DNA of 64,000 nucleotides. Source: Pseudomonadota bacterium (GTDB lineage: Bacteria; Pseudomonadota; Gammaproteobacteria; Burkholderiales; Burkholderiaceae_C). The stretch lies in the NCBI GenBank assembly GCA_018241405.1, contig JAFEDY010000026.1:62001-126000 (forward strand). The letters are read 5' to 3'. The notes under the pieces were generated by a model, which was not told where the DNA came from, did no database searches, and saw only the letters and a program-made list of their open reading frames with translations. Position 1 is the stretch's first letter; every line of letters begins with the position of its first letter. This document shows, in pieces, positions 47,471 to 56,560 of the stretch. A program made the translations under genes and the position numbers.

Positions 47471-48325
47471 ATGCAAGCCCTGTACGACGTGCCGGCGCCG
47501 GCCAAGCTGAACCTGTTCCTGCACATCACGGGTCGCCGTCCCGACGGCTACCACCTGCTGCAGTCGGTCTTCATGCTGATCGACTGGTGCGACACCCTGC
47601 ACTTCGAGCTGCGCAGCGACGGCGCCATCAGCCGCGAAGACCTCACCGAGCCCCTGCCCGCTGACGACCTCGTGGTGCGCGCCGCCCGTGCACTGCAGGC
47701 GGCCACCGGCTGCCGCCTGGGCGCGCATATCGGCGTGCACAAGCGCGTGCCCGCGCAGGCCGGCATGGGCGGCGGCTCATCGGATGCCGCCAGCACGCTG
47801 CTGGCGCTCAACCGGCTGTGGCGGTTACAGCTGCCGCGCGCGCGCCTGCAACAGATCGGCCTCACCCTGGGCGCCGACGTGCCGTTTTTTTTGTGCGGCA
47901 GGAATGCCTGGGTGGAGGGAATTGGTGACATAATTCGCCCTTTTGATTTTGAGCACCAACTGCCAGATGCGAGTTTTGCGGTGGTCAAGCCCGAAGCGGG
48001 GCTGGATACGAAGAGCATTTTTTCGCACCCAGAACTTAAACGCAATTCAGATGGTGCTATAATTCAAGGCTTTGCTGCAATGCCATACCAGTTTGGTGGC
48101 AACGACCTGCAGCCGGTTGCACAGACCCTGTGCCCCGAGATAGGCCAGGCTATAAACTGGCTGGCATCGAAGGGCTTGCAAGGGCGTATGACGGGCTCTG
48201 GAAGTGCGGTGTTTGCGCAAGCCACACAGGCCGTTGACCTGCACGATGCACCCACTGCATGGCAAGTCAAAATGTGTGAGAATCTAAAGCTTCATCCGCT
48301 ATCGGACTGGGCTTTGGATGAGTAG
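47471..48325 (+). CDS. ispE: 4-diphosphocytidyl-2-C-methyl-D-erythritol kinase
   Basis: This 284-residue GHMP kinase of the MEP isoprenoid pathway has the start VPAPAKLNLFLHITGRRPDGYHLLQSVF (about 7-34, in pieces) and the ATP-binding loop PAQAGMGGGSSDAASTL (about 94-110). It continues with LGADVPFFLCGRNAWVEGIGD near 135-155 and GSGSAVFA near 240. The last third (from about 47930) is noticeably more AT-rich than the rest of the gene. It sits between lolB and tRNA-Gln. Confidence 0.96.
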   Translation: MQALYDVPAPAKLNLFLHITGRRPDGYHLLQSVFMLIDWCDTLHFELRSDGAISREDLTEPLPADDLVVRAARALQAATGCRLGAHIGVHKRVPAQAGMGGGSSDAASTLLALNRLWRLQLPRARLQQIGLTLGADVPFFLCGRNAWVEGIGDIIRPFDFEHQLPDASFAVVKPEAGLDTKSIFSHPELKRNSDGAIIQGFAAMPYQFGGNDLQPVAQTLCPEIGQAINWLASKGLQGRMTGSGSAVFAQATQAVDLHDAPTAWQVKMCENLKLHPLSDWALDE

Positions 48326-48331
48326 ATTGAG

Positions 48332-48357
48332 GGTTGTTTGCCGCATGGCAATCAACC
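48332..48357. other. Hairpin between ispE and tRNA-Gln
   Basis: GGTTGTTTGCC (48332-48342) and GGCAATCAACC (48347-48357) pair over 11 bp with one T-T mismatch and a 4-nt loop. No T-run follows, so it is not an intrinsic terminator. It may serve as an RNA processing site just before the tRNA or as a weak attenuator. Confidence 0.45.
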
Positions 48358-48362
48358 TGTGT

Positions 48363-48439
48363 AGGGGAGTCGCCAAGTTGGTAAAGGCACCGGATTTTGA
48401 TTCCGGCATGCGAGGGTTCGAGTCCTTCCTCCCCTGCCA
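48363..48439 (+). tRNA. tRNA-Gln (UUG)
   Basis: This 77-nt sequence folds as a tRNA: acceptor AGGGGAG...CTCCCCT, anticodon loop with TTG in CCGGATTTTGATTCCGG, T-arm GAGGGTTCGAGTCCTTC, discriminator G and encoded CCA (48437-48439). The tRNA-Gln gene between ispE and prs is a common betaproteobacterial arrangement. prs starts 47 bp downstream. Confidence 0.95.
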
Positions 48440-48486
48440 AAACCCATTGCCCGTTCGGGACATCCATTCAGACTGCCGACTCGCTC

Positions 48487-49446
48487 ATGCAAACCGCCAC
48501 TCCTGATTTCCTGGTTTTCACGGGCAATGCCAACCCTGGCCTGGCTTCCGAGATCGTTCGGCACCTGGGAACCACGCTCGGCGCCGTCGATGCGAGCCGG
48601 TTTTCCGACGGTGAGGTTACCGTCGAGATCAAGCAGAACGTGCGCGCCCGCGACGTGTTCGTGGTGCAGCCCACCTGCGCGCCGACCAACGAAAACCTGA
48701 TGGAACTGCTGATCATGGTTGATGCGCTCAAGCGCGCGTCGGCAGAGCGCATCAGCGCCGTGATCCCCTACTTCGGCTATGCCCGCCAGGACCGCCGCCC
48801 GCGCTCCACGCGCGTGCCGATCTCGGCCAAGGTGGTGGCCAATATGCTGCAGGCCGTGGGTGTGGCCCGCGTGCTGACCATGGATCTGCATGCCGACCAG
48901 ATCCAGGGCTTCTTCGACATTCCGGTGGACAACATCTACGCCTCGCCCGTGCTGCTGCGCGACCTGAACGAGAAGAAGTACGAGAACCTGATCGTCGTCA
49001 GCCCCGACGTGGGCGGCGTGGTGCGCGCCCGTGCCCTGGCCAAGCAACTGGGCACCGACCTGGCCATCATCGACAAGCGCCGCCCGAAGGCGAACGTGTC
49101 CGAAGTGATGCATGTCATCGGCGACATCGACGGCCGCAACTGCGTGATCATGGACGACATGATCGACACCGCCGGCACGTTGGTGAAGGCCGCAGAGGTG
49201 CTCAAGGAGCGCGGCGCCAAGAGCGTGTACGCCTACTGCACGCACCCCATCTTCTCCGGCCCCGCCATCGAGCGCATTGCCAGCGGCACGGCGCTCGACG
49301 AGGTGGTGGTGACCAACACCATCCCCCTGAGCGACACCGCCAAGGGGTGCCACAAGATTCGCCAACTCTCCGTGGCGCCGCTGATCGCCGAGACGATTCA
49401 GCGCATCTCCAAGGGAGAGTCGGTATCGAGCCTGTTCTCCGACTGA
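48487..49446 (+). CDS. prs: Ribose-phosphate pyrophosphokinase
   Basis: The start is ATG 48487 ([20 protein letters not shown]), giving 319 residues, the usual length. It makes PRPP from ribose 5-phosphate and ATP for nucleotide, His and Trp synthesis. Signatures are [12 protein letters not shown] near 38-49, [23 protein letters not shown] near 59-81, [21 protein letters not shown] near 98-118, [19 protein letters not shown] near 138-156, and the PRPP loop [14 protein letters not shown] near 219-232. A strong terminator follows at 49466-49498. Confidence 0.97.
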   Translation: MQTATPDFLVFTGNANPGLASEIVRHLGTTLGAVDASRFSDGEVTVEIKQNVRARDVFVVQPTCAPTNENLMELLIMVDALKRASAERISAVIPYFGYARQDRRPRSTRVPISAKVVANMLQAVGVARVLTMDLHADQIQGFFDIPVDNIYASPVLLRDLNEKKYENLIVVSPDVGGVVRARALAKQLGTDLAIIDKRRPKANVSEVMHVIGDIDGRNCVIMDDMIDTAGTLVKAAEVLKERGAKSVYAYCTHPIFSGPAIERIASGTALDEVVVTNTIPLSDTAKGCHKIRQLSVAPLIAETIQRISKGESVSSLFSD

Positions 49447-49465
49447 TCGTCGGAGAACACCAAGC

Positions 49466-49498
49466 AGACCTCATGCCCGCCGGGTATGGGGTCTTTTT
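49466..49498 (+). terminator. Rho-independent terminator of prs
   Basis: AGACCTCATGCCC (49466-49478) pairs with GGGTATGGGGTCT (49482-49494) over 13 bp, with two G-U pairs and a GCC loop, and is followed by TTTTT (49494-49498). This is a textbook intrinsic terminator 19 bp after the prs stop. It separates prs from rplY. Confidence 0.9.
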
Positions 49499-49545
49499 CA
49501 ACAGTGGGCCAGGCTGGTCGCGGCCGGCCCCATCAGGAGTTAGCT

Positions 49546-50172
49546 ATGCAATTCGTCGCTTTTGAGCGCGCCAAGCAAGGTACGGGTGCGAGCCGCCGTC
49601 TGCGCATTTCGGGCAAGACCCCGGGCATCGTGTACGGTGGTTCCGCCGAACCCCAACAGATCGAACTCGACCACAACGCCCTGTGGCACGCCCTGAAGAA
49701 GGAAGCCTTCCACTCCAGCATTCTGGACATGGAACTGAACGGCCAGGTCTCCAAGGTGCTGCTGCGCGACGTGCAGTACCACCCCTTCAAGCAGCAGGTA
49801 CTGCATGTGGACTTCCAGCGCGTGGACGAAAAGACCCGCGTGCACCTGAAAGTGCCGCTGCACTTCGAAGGCGTGGAAGGCTCGCAGGCCGTGAAGGTCG
49901 AAGGCTGCACCGTCACTCCCCAGATCCACGAAGTGGACGTGATGTGCATGCCCTCGCAGCTGCCCGAGTTCATCACCGTGGACCTGAGCGGCCTGACCTC
50001 CAAGTCCACACTGGGCCTGCAGTCACTGAAGATCCCCCATGGCGTGAAGGTCATCGTGCGCGGCTCCAACAAGAACCCCGCCCTGGTGTCCATCAAGCTG
50101 CCCGAAGTGGTGGCCGATGCAGCTGCCGCCCCTGCCCCCGCTGCCGCGCCCGCCAAGAAGGGCAAGAAGTAA
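49546..50172 (+). CDS. rplY: 50S ribosomal protein bL25 (CTC form)
   Basis: The start is ATG 49546 (MQFVAFERAKQGTGASRRLR), with AGGAG at 49535-49539, giving 208 residues. It is the long general-stress-type L25 with an N-terminal 5S-rRNA-binding domain (SGKTPGIVYGG near 22-32, VLLRDVQYHPFKQQVLHVDFQRV near 67-90) and a C-terminal TL5/CTC domain (VPLHFEGVEGSQAVK, SQLPEFITVDLSGL). The tail is Ala/Pro/Lys-rich. It lies in the usual prs-rplY-pth order. Confidence 0.96.
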   Translation: MQFVAFERAKQGTGASRRLRISGKTPGIVYGGSAEPQQIELDHNALWHALKKEAFHSSILDMELNGQVSKVLLRDVQYHPFKQQVLHVDFQRVDEKTRVHLKVPLHFEGVEGSQAVKVEGCTVTPQIHEVDVMCMPSQLPEFITVDLSGLTSKSTLGLQSLKIPHGVKVIVRGSNKNPALVSIKLPEVVADAAAAPAPAAAPAKKGKK

Positions 50173-50184
50173 GCACTTCTTCTC

Positions 50185-50251
50185 GGTGCCGCCCCCCCGA
50201 GGGGCGGGGCGCCCCTTGGCACCTCAACGGCCCACCCTGCGTGGGCCGTTG
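50185..50251. repeat. Two GC-rich inverted repeats between rplY and pth
   Basis: GGTGCC (50185-50190) pairs with GGCACC (50218-50223) around a C/G-rich inner stem. A second hairpin follows, with CAACGGCCCA (50225-50234) pairing to TGGGCCGTTG (50242-50251) perfectly over 10 bp. No T-run follows, so intrinsic termination is unproven. I associate GC-rich hairpins of this type with Comamonadaceae intergenic regions. Confidence 0.6.
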
Positions 50252-50280
50252 GCATTTGCGGGCCACGGATAATCGCCGCC

Positions 50281-50910
50281 ATGATCAAACTGTTTGTCGG
50301 CCTGGGCAATCCCGGCCCGGAATACGAGGCCACGCGCCACAACGCGGGCTTTTGGTGGGTTGACGCACTGGCGCGCGAGCTGAAAGTGACGCTGCTGCCC
50401 GAACGCGCCTACCACGGCCTGGCGGCGCGCGCGAACGTCGCCGGCCAGGGCGTCTGGCTGCTGCAGCCGCAGACCTTCATGAACCTGTCGGGCAAGTCGG
50501 TGGCGGCCCTGGCGCGCTTCTTCAAGATCGCGCCGGAAGAGATCCTGGTGGTGCATGACGAGCTGGATCTGCCGCCCGGCCAAGCCAAGCTCAAGCGCGG
50601 CGGCAGCCACGCGGGCCACAACGGGCTGCGCGACATCCACGCCCAGCTGGGCAGCAGCGACTACTGGCGGCTGCGCATAGGCATAGGCCACCCTGGCGTG
50701 AAGTCCGAGGTCATCCACTGGGTGCTTAAAAAACCCGCGCCCGACCAGCGCACGCAGATCGAAGACAGCATCGCCCATTCGCTCAAGGCCTACCCGGCCA
50801 TGCTGGCGGGCGACATGGACAAGGCCACGCTGCTGGTGCACACCACCAAGCCGACACGCCCCAAGCCGCCCAGGCCCATGCCCGCCCCGACGCCGGACGG
50901 CGTCCAGTAA
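50281..50910 (+). CDS. pth: Peptidyl-tRNA hydrolase
   Basis: This 209-residue protein releases peptides from stalled peptidyl-tRNAs. The start [23 protein letters not shown] carries the conserved Asn10 and the catalytic His20; further on come [22 protein letters not shown] near 60-81, [34 protein letters not shown] near 88-121 (in pieces), and [12 protein letters not shown] near 129-140. The Pro/Lys-rich C-terminal tail is dispensable-looking. It completes the prs-rplY-pth order. Confidence 0.97.
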   Translation: MIKLFVGLGNPGPEYEATRHNAGFWWVDALARELKVTLLPERAYHGLAARANVAGQGVWLLQPQTFMNLSGKSVAALARFFKIAPEEILVVHDELDLPPGQAKLKRGGSHAGHNGLRDIHAQLGSSDYWRLRIGIGHPGVKSEVIHWVLKKPAPDQRTQIEDSIAHSLKAYPAMLAGDMDKATLLVHTTKPTRPKPPRPMPAPTPDGVQ

Positions 50911-50911
50911 C

Positions 50912-51271
<360 letters not shown>

Positions 51272-51372
51272 TTATCCGCCCGCGCCTGCACGGCGCGCGC
51301 TATGGCCGGCATGCGGCCGCGGTTTTTGCGGCTATGCTTTCGAGCCCCGCACAGCCGTCCGCCGTTTCGCCC

Positions 51373-52335
51373 ATGGCCTTGTTCGTCCTAAAGCGCCTTG
51401 TCACCCTGATCGCAACCCTGCTGGGCGCGTCCATCGTGGTGTTCTGGGTGCTGGAGGTGCTGCCGGGCAACGCCGCCGAGGTGCTGCTGGGCCCCGACGC
51501 GGCGCCCGAGGCCGTGGCCGCGCTGGCCGCGCAGCTGGGCCTGGACCAGCCGGCGCTAGAGCGCTACGGCCAGTGGATTCTTGGCCTGCTCACGGGCCAG
51601 TTGGGCGACAGCCACGCCTACGGCGCGCCCGTGCTGGACCTGATTGCCGAGCGCCTGGCGCTCACCATTCCGCTGGCCCTGCTGGCCATGCTGCTGACCT
51701 GCGCGCTGGCGCTGGCGGCGGGCCTGTATGCCGCGGCACGCCACAACCGCCTGGGCGACTGGGGCGTGATGGGTCTGGCGCAGCTGGGCATTGCCATCCC
51801 CAACTTCTGGTTTGCCATCCTGCTGATCCTGCTGTTCTCGGTGAGGCTGCAATGGTTCTCGGCTGGGGGCTTTCCGGGCTGGACAGAGGAAGCGGGCGGC
51901 GGCATCGTTGCCGCGCTCCAAGCCCTGCTGCTGCCGGCCGTGGCGCTGGCCGTGGTGCAGGCGGCCATCCTCGCGCGCATCACACGCTCGGCCGTGCTGG
52001 ACGTGCTGCGCGAGGACTTCGTGCGCACCGCACGCGCCAAGGGCCTCACGCGCCGCGCCGCGCTCTGGCGCCATGTGCTGCGCAACGCCATGATTCCCGT
52101 GGTCACCGTCATGGGCCTGCAGTTCGCCAACCTGCTGGCCGGCACCATCGTGGTGGAAAACGTGTTCACACTGCCGGGCCTGGGCCGGCTCATCTTCCAG
52201 TCCATCGCCAACCGCGACCTGATCGTGGTGCGCAACTGCGTGATGCTGCTGGCGACGATGGTGGTGCTGGTGAACTTCGTCGTCGATCTGCTGTATGCGG
52301 CCATCGACCCGCGCGTGAAGGTGGGGCAATCATGA
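51373..52335 (+). CDS. Dipeptide/oligopeptide ABC transporter permease 1 (DppB-like)
   Basis: I choose ATG 51373 (MALFVLKRLVTLIATLLGAS) over an in-frame ATG at 51334, giving 320 residues. It has about six transmembrane segments, the first at residues 6-30, with further ones near 90-115, 130-150, 180-205, 235-260 and 285-305. The permease coupling motif reads FVRTARAKGLTRRAALWRHVLRNAMIPV near 217-245, followed by VVENVFTLPGLGRL, typical of DppB/OppB. It opens a five-gene transporter operon with an amidase at the end, and overlaps the next permease gene by 4 nt. Confidence 0.93.
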   Translation: MALFVLKRLVTLIATLLGASIVVFWVLEVLPGNAAEVLLGPDAAPEAVAALAAQLGLDQPALERYGQWILGLLTGQLGDSHAYGAPVLDLIAERLALTIPLALLAMLLTCALALAAGLYAAARHNRLGDWGVMGLAQLGIAIPNFWFAILLILLFSVRLQWFSAGGFPGWTEEAGGGIVAALQALLLPAVALAVVQAAILARITRSAVLDVLREDFVRTARAKGLTRRAALWRHVLRNAMIPVVTVMGLQFANLLAGTIVVENVFTLPGLGRLIFQSIANRDLIVVRNCVMLLATMVVLVNFVVDLLYAAIDPRVKVGQS

Positions 52336-53153
52336 GCGCCCTGCGCCACCGCAGCTTCACGATAGGCGCGGTGCTCACGGCGCTGCTGCTGGCCGCGGCC
52401 CTGCTCTCGCTGGTCTGGACGCCCTGGCCGCCGTACGACATGGACATGGATGCAACGCTCGCGCCGCCCAGCGCCCGGCACTGGCTGGGCACCGATGCCT
52501 ACGGGCGCGACGTGGCCTCGCTGCTGCTGGTGGGTGCGCGCGCCTCCATCCTGGTGGGCGTGATCGCCGTGGGCATAGGCCTGGCGCTGGGCGCGGCGCT
52601 GGGCCTGCTGGCCGCTGCGCGCGGCGGCTGGGTCGAAGAAGCCGTCATGCGCCTGGCGGACTTCACCTTCGCCTTTCCGGCGCTGCTGCTGGCCATCATG
52701 CTCACGGCGGTGTTCGGGCCGGGCATAGGCAACGCCATCGTCGCCATCGGCATCTTCTACATCCCCACGTTTGCGCGCGTCACGCGCGCCTCGGCCAAGG
52801 CCATCTGGGCGCGCGACTACATCCTGGCCGCGCGCGCCTGCGGCAAGGGGCCGTGGCGCATCACGCTGGAGCATGTGCTGCCCAACATCGCCTCGGTGCT
52901 GATCGTGCAGGCCACGATCCAGTTTGCGCTGGCCATATTGGCCGAGGCGGCGCTTTCGTACCTGGGCCTGGGCACGCAGCCGCCCCAGCCCTCCTGGGGG
53001 CGCATGCTGGCCGAGGCGCAGACACTCATGTTCCAGGCCCCGCTGCTGGCCGTGTGGCCCGGCCTGGCGATCGCGCTGGCCGTGCTGGGCCTGAACCTGC
53101 TGGGCGACGGCCTGCGCGACCTGCTGGACCCGCGCATGACGCGCCAAAGATGA
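52332..53153 (+). CDS. Dipeptide/oligopeptide ABC transporter permease 2 (DppC-like)
   Basis: The start is ATG 52332 (MSALRHRSFTIGAVLTALLL), giving 273 residues. The DppC/OppC hallmarks are HWLGTDAYGRDVASLLLVGARASILVG near 49-75 (in pieces) and the coupling motif DYILAARACGKGPWRITLEHVLPNI near 158-182. The C-terminal LSYLGLGTQPPQPSWGRMLAEA near 206-227 is strongly conserved in the family. It pairs with the permease encoded upstream to form the membrane channel. Confidence 0.93.
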   Translation: MSALRHRSFTIGAVLTALLLAAALLSLVWTPWPPYDMDMDATLAPPSARHWLGTDAYGRDVASLLLVGARASILVGVIAVGIGLALGAALGLLAAARGGWVEEAVMRLADFTFAFPALLLAIMLTAVFGPGIGNAIVAIGIFYIPTFARVTRASAKAIWARDYILAARACGKGPWRITLEHVLPNIASVLIVQATIQFALAILAEAALSYLGLGTQPPQPSWGRMLAEAQTLMFQAPLLAVWPGLAIALAVLGLNLLGDGLRDLLDPRMTRQR

Positions 53154-54139
53154 TGACCGGCACCGCCCCCCTGCTCGAAGTGCGCCGGCTCGCCATCACG
53201 CTGCCCACGCAGCGCGGCACCGTGCGCGCCGTGCACGATCTGGACTTCACGCTCGCGCGCGGCGAGACGCTGGGCCTGATCGGCGAATCGGGCTGCGGCA
53301 AGTCCATCACCGCGCTGGCCCTCATGGGCCTGCTGCCCGAGGGCGCGCAGGCTACGGGCAACATCCGTTTCGACGGCCAGGAGCTACTGGCCTTGAGCGA
53401 CAAGGCGCTGTGCCGCCTGCGCGGCAACCGCATGGCCATGGTGTTCCAAGAGCCCATGACGGCGCTCAACCCCGTGCACCGCATAGGCCGGCAGGTGGCG
53501 GAGCCGCTGCGCCTGCACCAGGGCCTGACCTTCGCCCAGGCGCGCGTCGAGGCCATCGCCCTGCTGGAGCGCGTGGGCATCACCCAGGCGGCGCAGCGCT
53601 TCGATGCCTACCCGCACCAGTTTTCGGGCGGGCAGCGCCAGCGCATCACCATCGCCATGGCCCTGGCCTGCGGGCCGGATCTCTTGATTGCCGACGAGCC
53701 CACCACGGCGCTCGATGTGACGCTGCAGCGCCAGATCCTGGAGCTGATACGCGCCCTGGTGGCCGAGCGCGGCATGGCGCTGATCCTGATCTCGCACGAC
53801 CTGGGCGTGATCGCGCAGACCGTGCGGCGCACGCTGGTGATGTATGGCGGCACGGTAGTGGAATCCGGTCCCACGCGCGCCGTCTTCGGCGAGCGCGCCC
53901 ACCCCTACACCCAGGGCCTGTTTGCTGCGCGCCCGCAGTGGGGCGCGGCGCGCGTGGCAGGCAGCCGCCTGCCCACCATTGCCGGCACCGTGCCCGAACT
54001 GGCCGACCTGCCCCAGGGCTGCCCCTTTGCCGGGCGCTGCCCGCGCACCATTGCCGCCTGCCACGCCGCACTGCCCGCGGCCGTGGACTTGGGTGCGGGC
54101 CACATGGCACGCTGCATACGCCTGGGAGATGAGGCATGA
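53150..54139 (+). CDS. Dipeptide/oligopeptide ABC transporter ATPase 1 (DppD-like)
   Basis: The start is ATG 53150 ([14 protein letters not shown]), giving 329 residues. Walker A GESGCGKS is near 45-52, the Q-loop is [24 protein letters not shown] near 96-120, the signature is FSGGQRQRI near 160, Walker B is [16 protein letters not shown] near 180, and the H-loop is [11 protein letters not shown] near 214. The C-terminal oligopeptide-transporter extension has cysteines in [17 protein letters not shown] near 288-305. It couples by 4 nt to both neighbours. Confidence 0.94.
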   Translation: MMTGTAPLLEVRRLAITLPTQRGTVRAVHDLDFTLARGETLGLIGESGCGKSITALALMGLLPEGAQATGNIRFDGQELLALSDKALCRLRGNRMAMVFQEPMTALNPVHRIGRQVAEPLRLHQGLTFAQARVEAIALLERVGITQAAQRFDAYPHQFSGGQRQRITIAMALACGPDLLIADEPTTALDVTLQRQILELIRALVAERGMALILISHDLGVIAQTVRRTLVMYGGTVVESGPTRAVFGERAHPYTQGLFAARPQWGAARVAGSRLPTIAGTVPELADLPQGCPFAGRCPRTIAACHAALPAAVDLGAGHMARCIRLGDEA

Positions 54140-54200
54140 AAGCTATCAACTCTATAGCCGCCAGCGCCCTATCTGCAAGCGCAGCAGGCCATTCTGACCA
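54136..54200 (+). repeat. Palindromic repeat copy forming the 5' end of the DppF-like gene
   Basis: AAGCTATCAACTCTATAGCC-GCCAGCGCCCTATCTGCAAGCGCAGCAGGCCATTCTGACC (shown in two pieces, 54139-54198) resembles the intergenic repeat seen at 50912-50985. Here it lies in frame within the start of the ATPase gene and is translated if ATG 54136 is used. Confidence 0.55.
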
Positions 54201-55002
54201 TGAACCACCGCTGCTGCGCGTGCAGAACCTGCGGCGCGACTACCCGCTGCCGCGCACCCGCCCCTGGGGCGCACGCCCGCAGATGCAGGCCCTGCGCGGC
54301 GTGAGCTTCGAGATGCCGACAGGCCGCAGCCTGGGCGTGGTGGGCGAATCCGGTTCGGGCAAGTCCACACTGGCGCGCCTGGTGATGGCGCTGGATACGC
54401 CGAGCGCCGGCAGCGTGGAGCTGCTCGGGCGTGACCTGCACCGGCTGCCCGCCGCCGCGCTGCGCGCGGCGCGGCGCGACTTCCAGATGGTGTTCCAGGA
54501 CCCCTTTGGCTCGCTGGACCCGCGCCAGCAGGTCGCGCGCATCGTCACCGAGCCGCTGCAGGCCCTGGCCCATGTCACTGCGGCCGAGCAGCGCGAGCGC
54601 ACCGCCGAGGTGCTGGCCCAGGTAGGCCTGCGCCCGGGCGACGCGCACAAGTACCCGCATGAATTCTCGGGTGGCCAGCGCCAGCGCATCGCCATTGCGC
54701 GCGCGCTCATCACGCAGCCGCGCCTGATCGTGGCCGACGAGCCCGTGAGCGCACTCGACGTCTCGGTGCAGGCCCAGGTGCTGAACCTGCTGGCGGACCT
54801 GCAGGTGCGCCTGGGCGTGACCTTTCTGCTCATCAGCCACGACCTGGCCGTCGTACAGCACCTGTGCGACGACGTGCTGGTGCTCTACCAGGGCCAGGTC
54901 GTGGAGCGCGGCGCGCCGCAGGCCTTGTTCAGCAACCCACAACACCCCTACACCCAGGCGCTGGTCGCGGCCGTGCCGCGCATCGACGCCTTCATCGCCT
55001 GA
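54136..55002 (+). CDS. Dipeptide/oligopeptide ABC transporter ATPase 2 (DppF-like)
   Basis: This 288-residue protein starts at ATG 54136. Walker A VVGESGSGKSTLARL is near 70-84, the Q-loop QMVFQDPFGSLDPRQQVARIV near 117-137, the signature [16 protein letters not shown] near 176-191, and Walker B LIVADEPVSALDVSVQ near 197-212. The first 20 residues ([20 protein letters not shown]) are unlike the family and are encoded by a copy of the palindromic repeat (54136-54200), so translation may really begin later or the repeat may have become the gene start. The C-terminal tail is short. Confidence 0.92.
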   Translation: MKAINSIAASALSASAAGHSDHEPPLLRVQNLRRDYPLPRTRPWGARPQMQALRGVSFEMPTGRSLGVVGESGSGKSTLARLVMALDTPSAGSVELLGRDLHRLPAAALRAARRDFQMVFQDPFGSLDPRQQVARIVTEPLQALAHVTAAEQRERTAEVLAQVGLRPGDAHKYPHEFSGGQRQRIAIARALITQPRLIVADEPVSALDVSVQAQVLNLLADLQVRLGVTFLLISHDLAVVQHLCDDVLVLYQGQVVERGAPQALFSNPQHPYTQALVAAVPRIDAFIA

Positions 55003-55069
55003 CGGCCACATACCTGCACCCGCTGTAGTACAACGGCAGGCATTTCATTCACCCAAGGAGACCCTGTTC

Positions 55070-56560
55070 ATGCTCACCCGCCGCACCGCTCTCGCCTCCG
55101 GCGCCCTGGCCTCTGCCGCGCTGGCCGCGCCGCTGCACACGCTGGCGCAGGGCAAGAAAGACTCCGTCACGTTGGCGCTGACGCTGGAGCCAACGGGCCT
55201 GGATCCCACGGCCGGCGCGGCCTCGTCAATTGCCGAGGTCACGCTCTACAACATCTACGAGACGCTCACCAAGATCAACGCCGACGGCAGCGTCTCGCCC
55301 CTGCTGGCCGAAAGCTGGGAGGTATCGCCCGACCTCAGCACCTATACATTCCGGCTGCGCCGTGGCGTGCAGTTCCAGAACGGCGAGCCCTGCAACGCCG
55401 CGGCCGTGAAGTTTTCGTTCGACCGCGCGGGCGGCGACAAGAGCACCAACAAGGACAAGCGCCTTTTCGCAGGCCTTACCACCCGGGTGGTCGATGAGCA
55501 CACGGTGGTGCTGCTCAACCAGGACATAGAGCCCGACCTGCTGTTCCTGCTGGGCCAGGCCACGGCCATCATCGTCGAGCCCAAGAGCGCCGAAGGCAAC
55601 GCCACCAAGCCCGTGGGCACCGGCCCCTACCAACTCGCGGCCTGGAGCCGCGGCGCCTCCATCACGCTGGCCGCCTGGCCACAGTGGCGCCAGGCGGCGA
55701 CCATCAAGATGCGCCGCGCCACCTTCCGCTTCATCCCCGACCCGGCCGCGCAGGTGGCCGCGCTGCTGGCCGGCGACGTGGACATGTTTGCGCGCGTCAC
55801 GCCCCGCAGCATGGCGCAGTTCAAGGACAACCCGCGCTTTCAGCTCATCGTGAGCGGCTCGCGCGCCAAGACCATCCTGGCCATCAATAACGCGCGCAAG
55901 CCGCTCAGCGACGTGCGCGTGCGCCGCGCCATTGCCGCCGCCATCGACCGCAAGGCCGTCATACAGGGCGCGGCCGACGGCCTGGGCGTGCCCATTGGCA
56001 GCCACTATGTGCCCGGCGCCTTCGGCTATGCGGACACCACGGGCATCAACCCCTACGACCCCGAAAAGGCCAAGAAGCTGCTGGCAGACGCCAGCGTGAT
56101 GCTGCCCCTCACGCTCACCATGACCCTGCCGCCTGCACCCTACGCACGCCAGGGCGGCGAGGTCATCGCGGCCCAGCTGGCCAAGGTGGGCATCACCGTC
56201 AAACTGCAGAACGTGGAATGGGCGCAGTGGCTGTCGGGCACCTATGGCGCCAAGAACTACGACCTGACGCTGATCTCGCATGTGGAGCCCTTCGACCTGG
56301 GCAACTTCGCCAAGCCCGACTACTACTGGGGCTACCACTCGCCGCAGTTCAACCAGCTCTACGACAAGATCAAGAACGCCGCCCGCCCCGCCGACCGCGC
56401 GCGCCTGCTGGGCGACGCCCAGCGCCTGCTGGCCGAGGACGCGGTGCATGTCTTCCTGTACCAGCCCCAATGGGTGACCGTGGCCAACAAGCACCTGCGC
56501 GGACTGTGGAAGGACATGCCGATCTTCGTCAACGATCTGTCGGCCCTGTCCTGGTCATGA
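55070..56560 (+). CDS. ABC transporter substrate-binding protein, family 5 (DppA-like)
   Basis: This 496-residue protein has a twin-arginine-like leader (MLTRRTALASGALASAALAA) and should be periplasmic. The family 5 solute-binding pattern shows as SVTLALTLEPTGLDPTAGAASS near 27-48, YETLTKINADGSVSPLLAESWEV near 63-85, YTFRLRRGVQFQNGEPCNAAAVKFSFDRA near 92-120, and KPVGTGPYQLAAWSRG near 182-197. It should deliver a peptide-like or amide ligand to the two permeases. It lies 67 bp after the second ATPase and overlaps the amidase gene by 4 nt. The ligand cannot be told from sequence. Confidence 0.93.
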   Translation: MLTRRTALASGALASAALAAPLHTLAQGKKDSVTLALTLEPTGLDPTAGAASSIAEVTLYNIYETLTKINADGSVSPLLAESWEVSPDLSTYTFRLRRGVQFQNGEPCNAAAVKFSFDRAGGDKSTNKDKRLFAGLTTRVVDEHTVVLLNQDIEPDLLFLLGQATAIIVEPKSAEGNATKPVGTGPYQLAAWSRGASITLAAWPQWRQAATIKMRRATFRFIPDPAAQVAALLAGDVDMFARVTPRSMAQFKDNPRFQLIVSGSRAKTILAINNARKPLSDVRVRRAIAAAIDRKAVIQGAADGLGVPIGSHYVPGAFGYADTTGINPYDPEKAKKLLADASVMLPLTLTMTLPPAPYARQGGEVIAAQLAKVGITVKLQNVEWAQWLSGTYGAKNYDLTLISHVEPFDLGNFAKPDYYWGYHSPQFNQLYDKIKNAARPADRARLLGDAQRLLAEDAVHVFLYQPQWVTVANKHLRGLWKDMPIFVNDLSALSWS

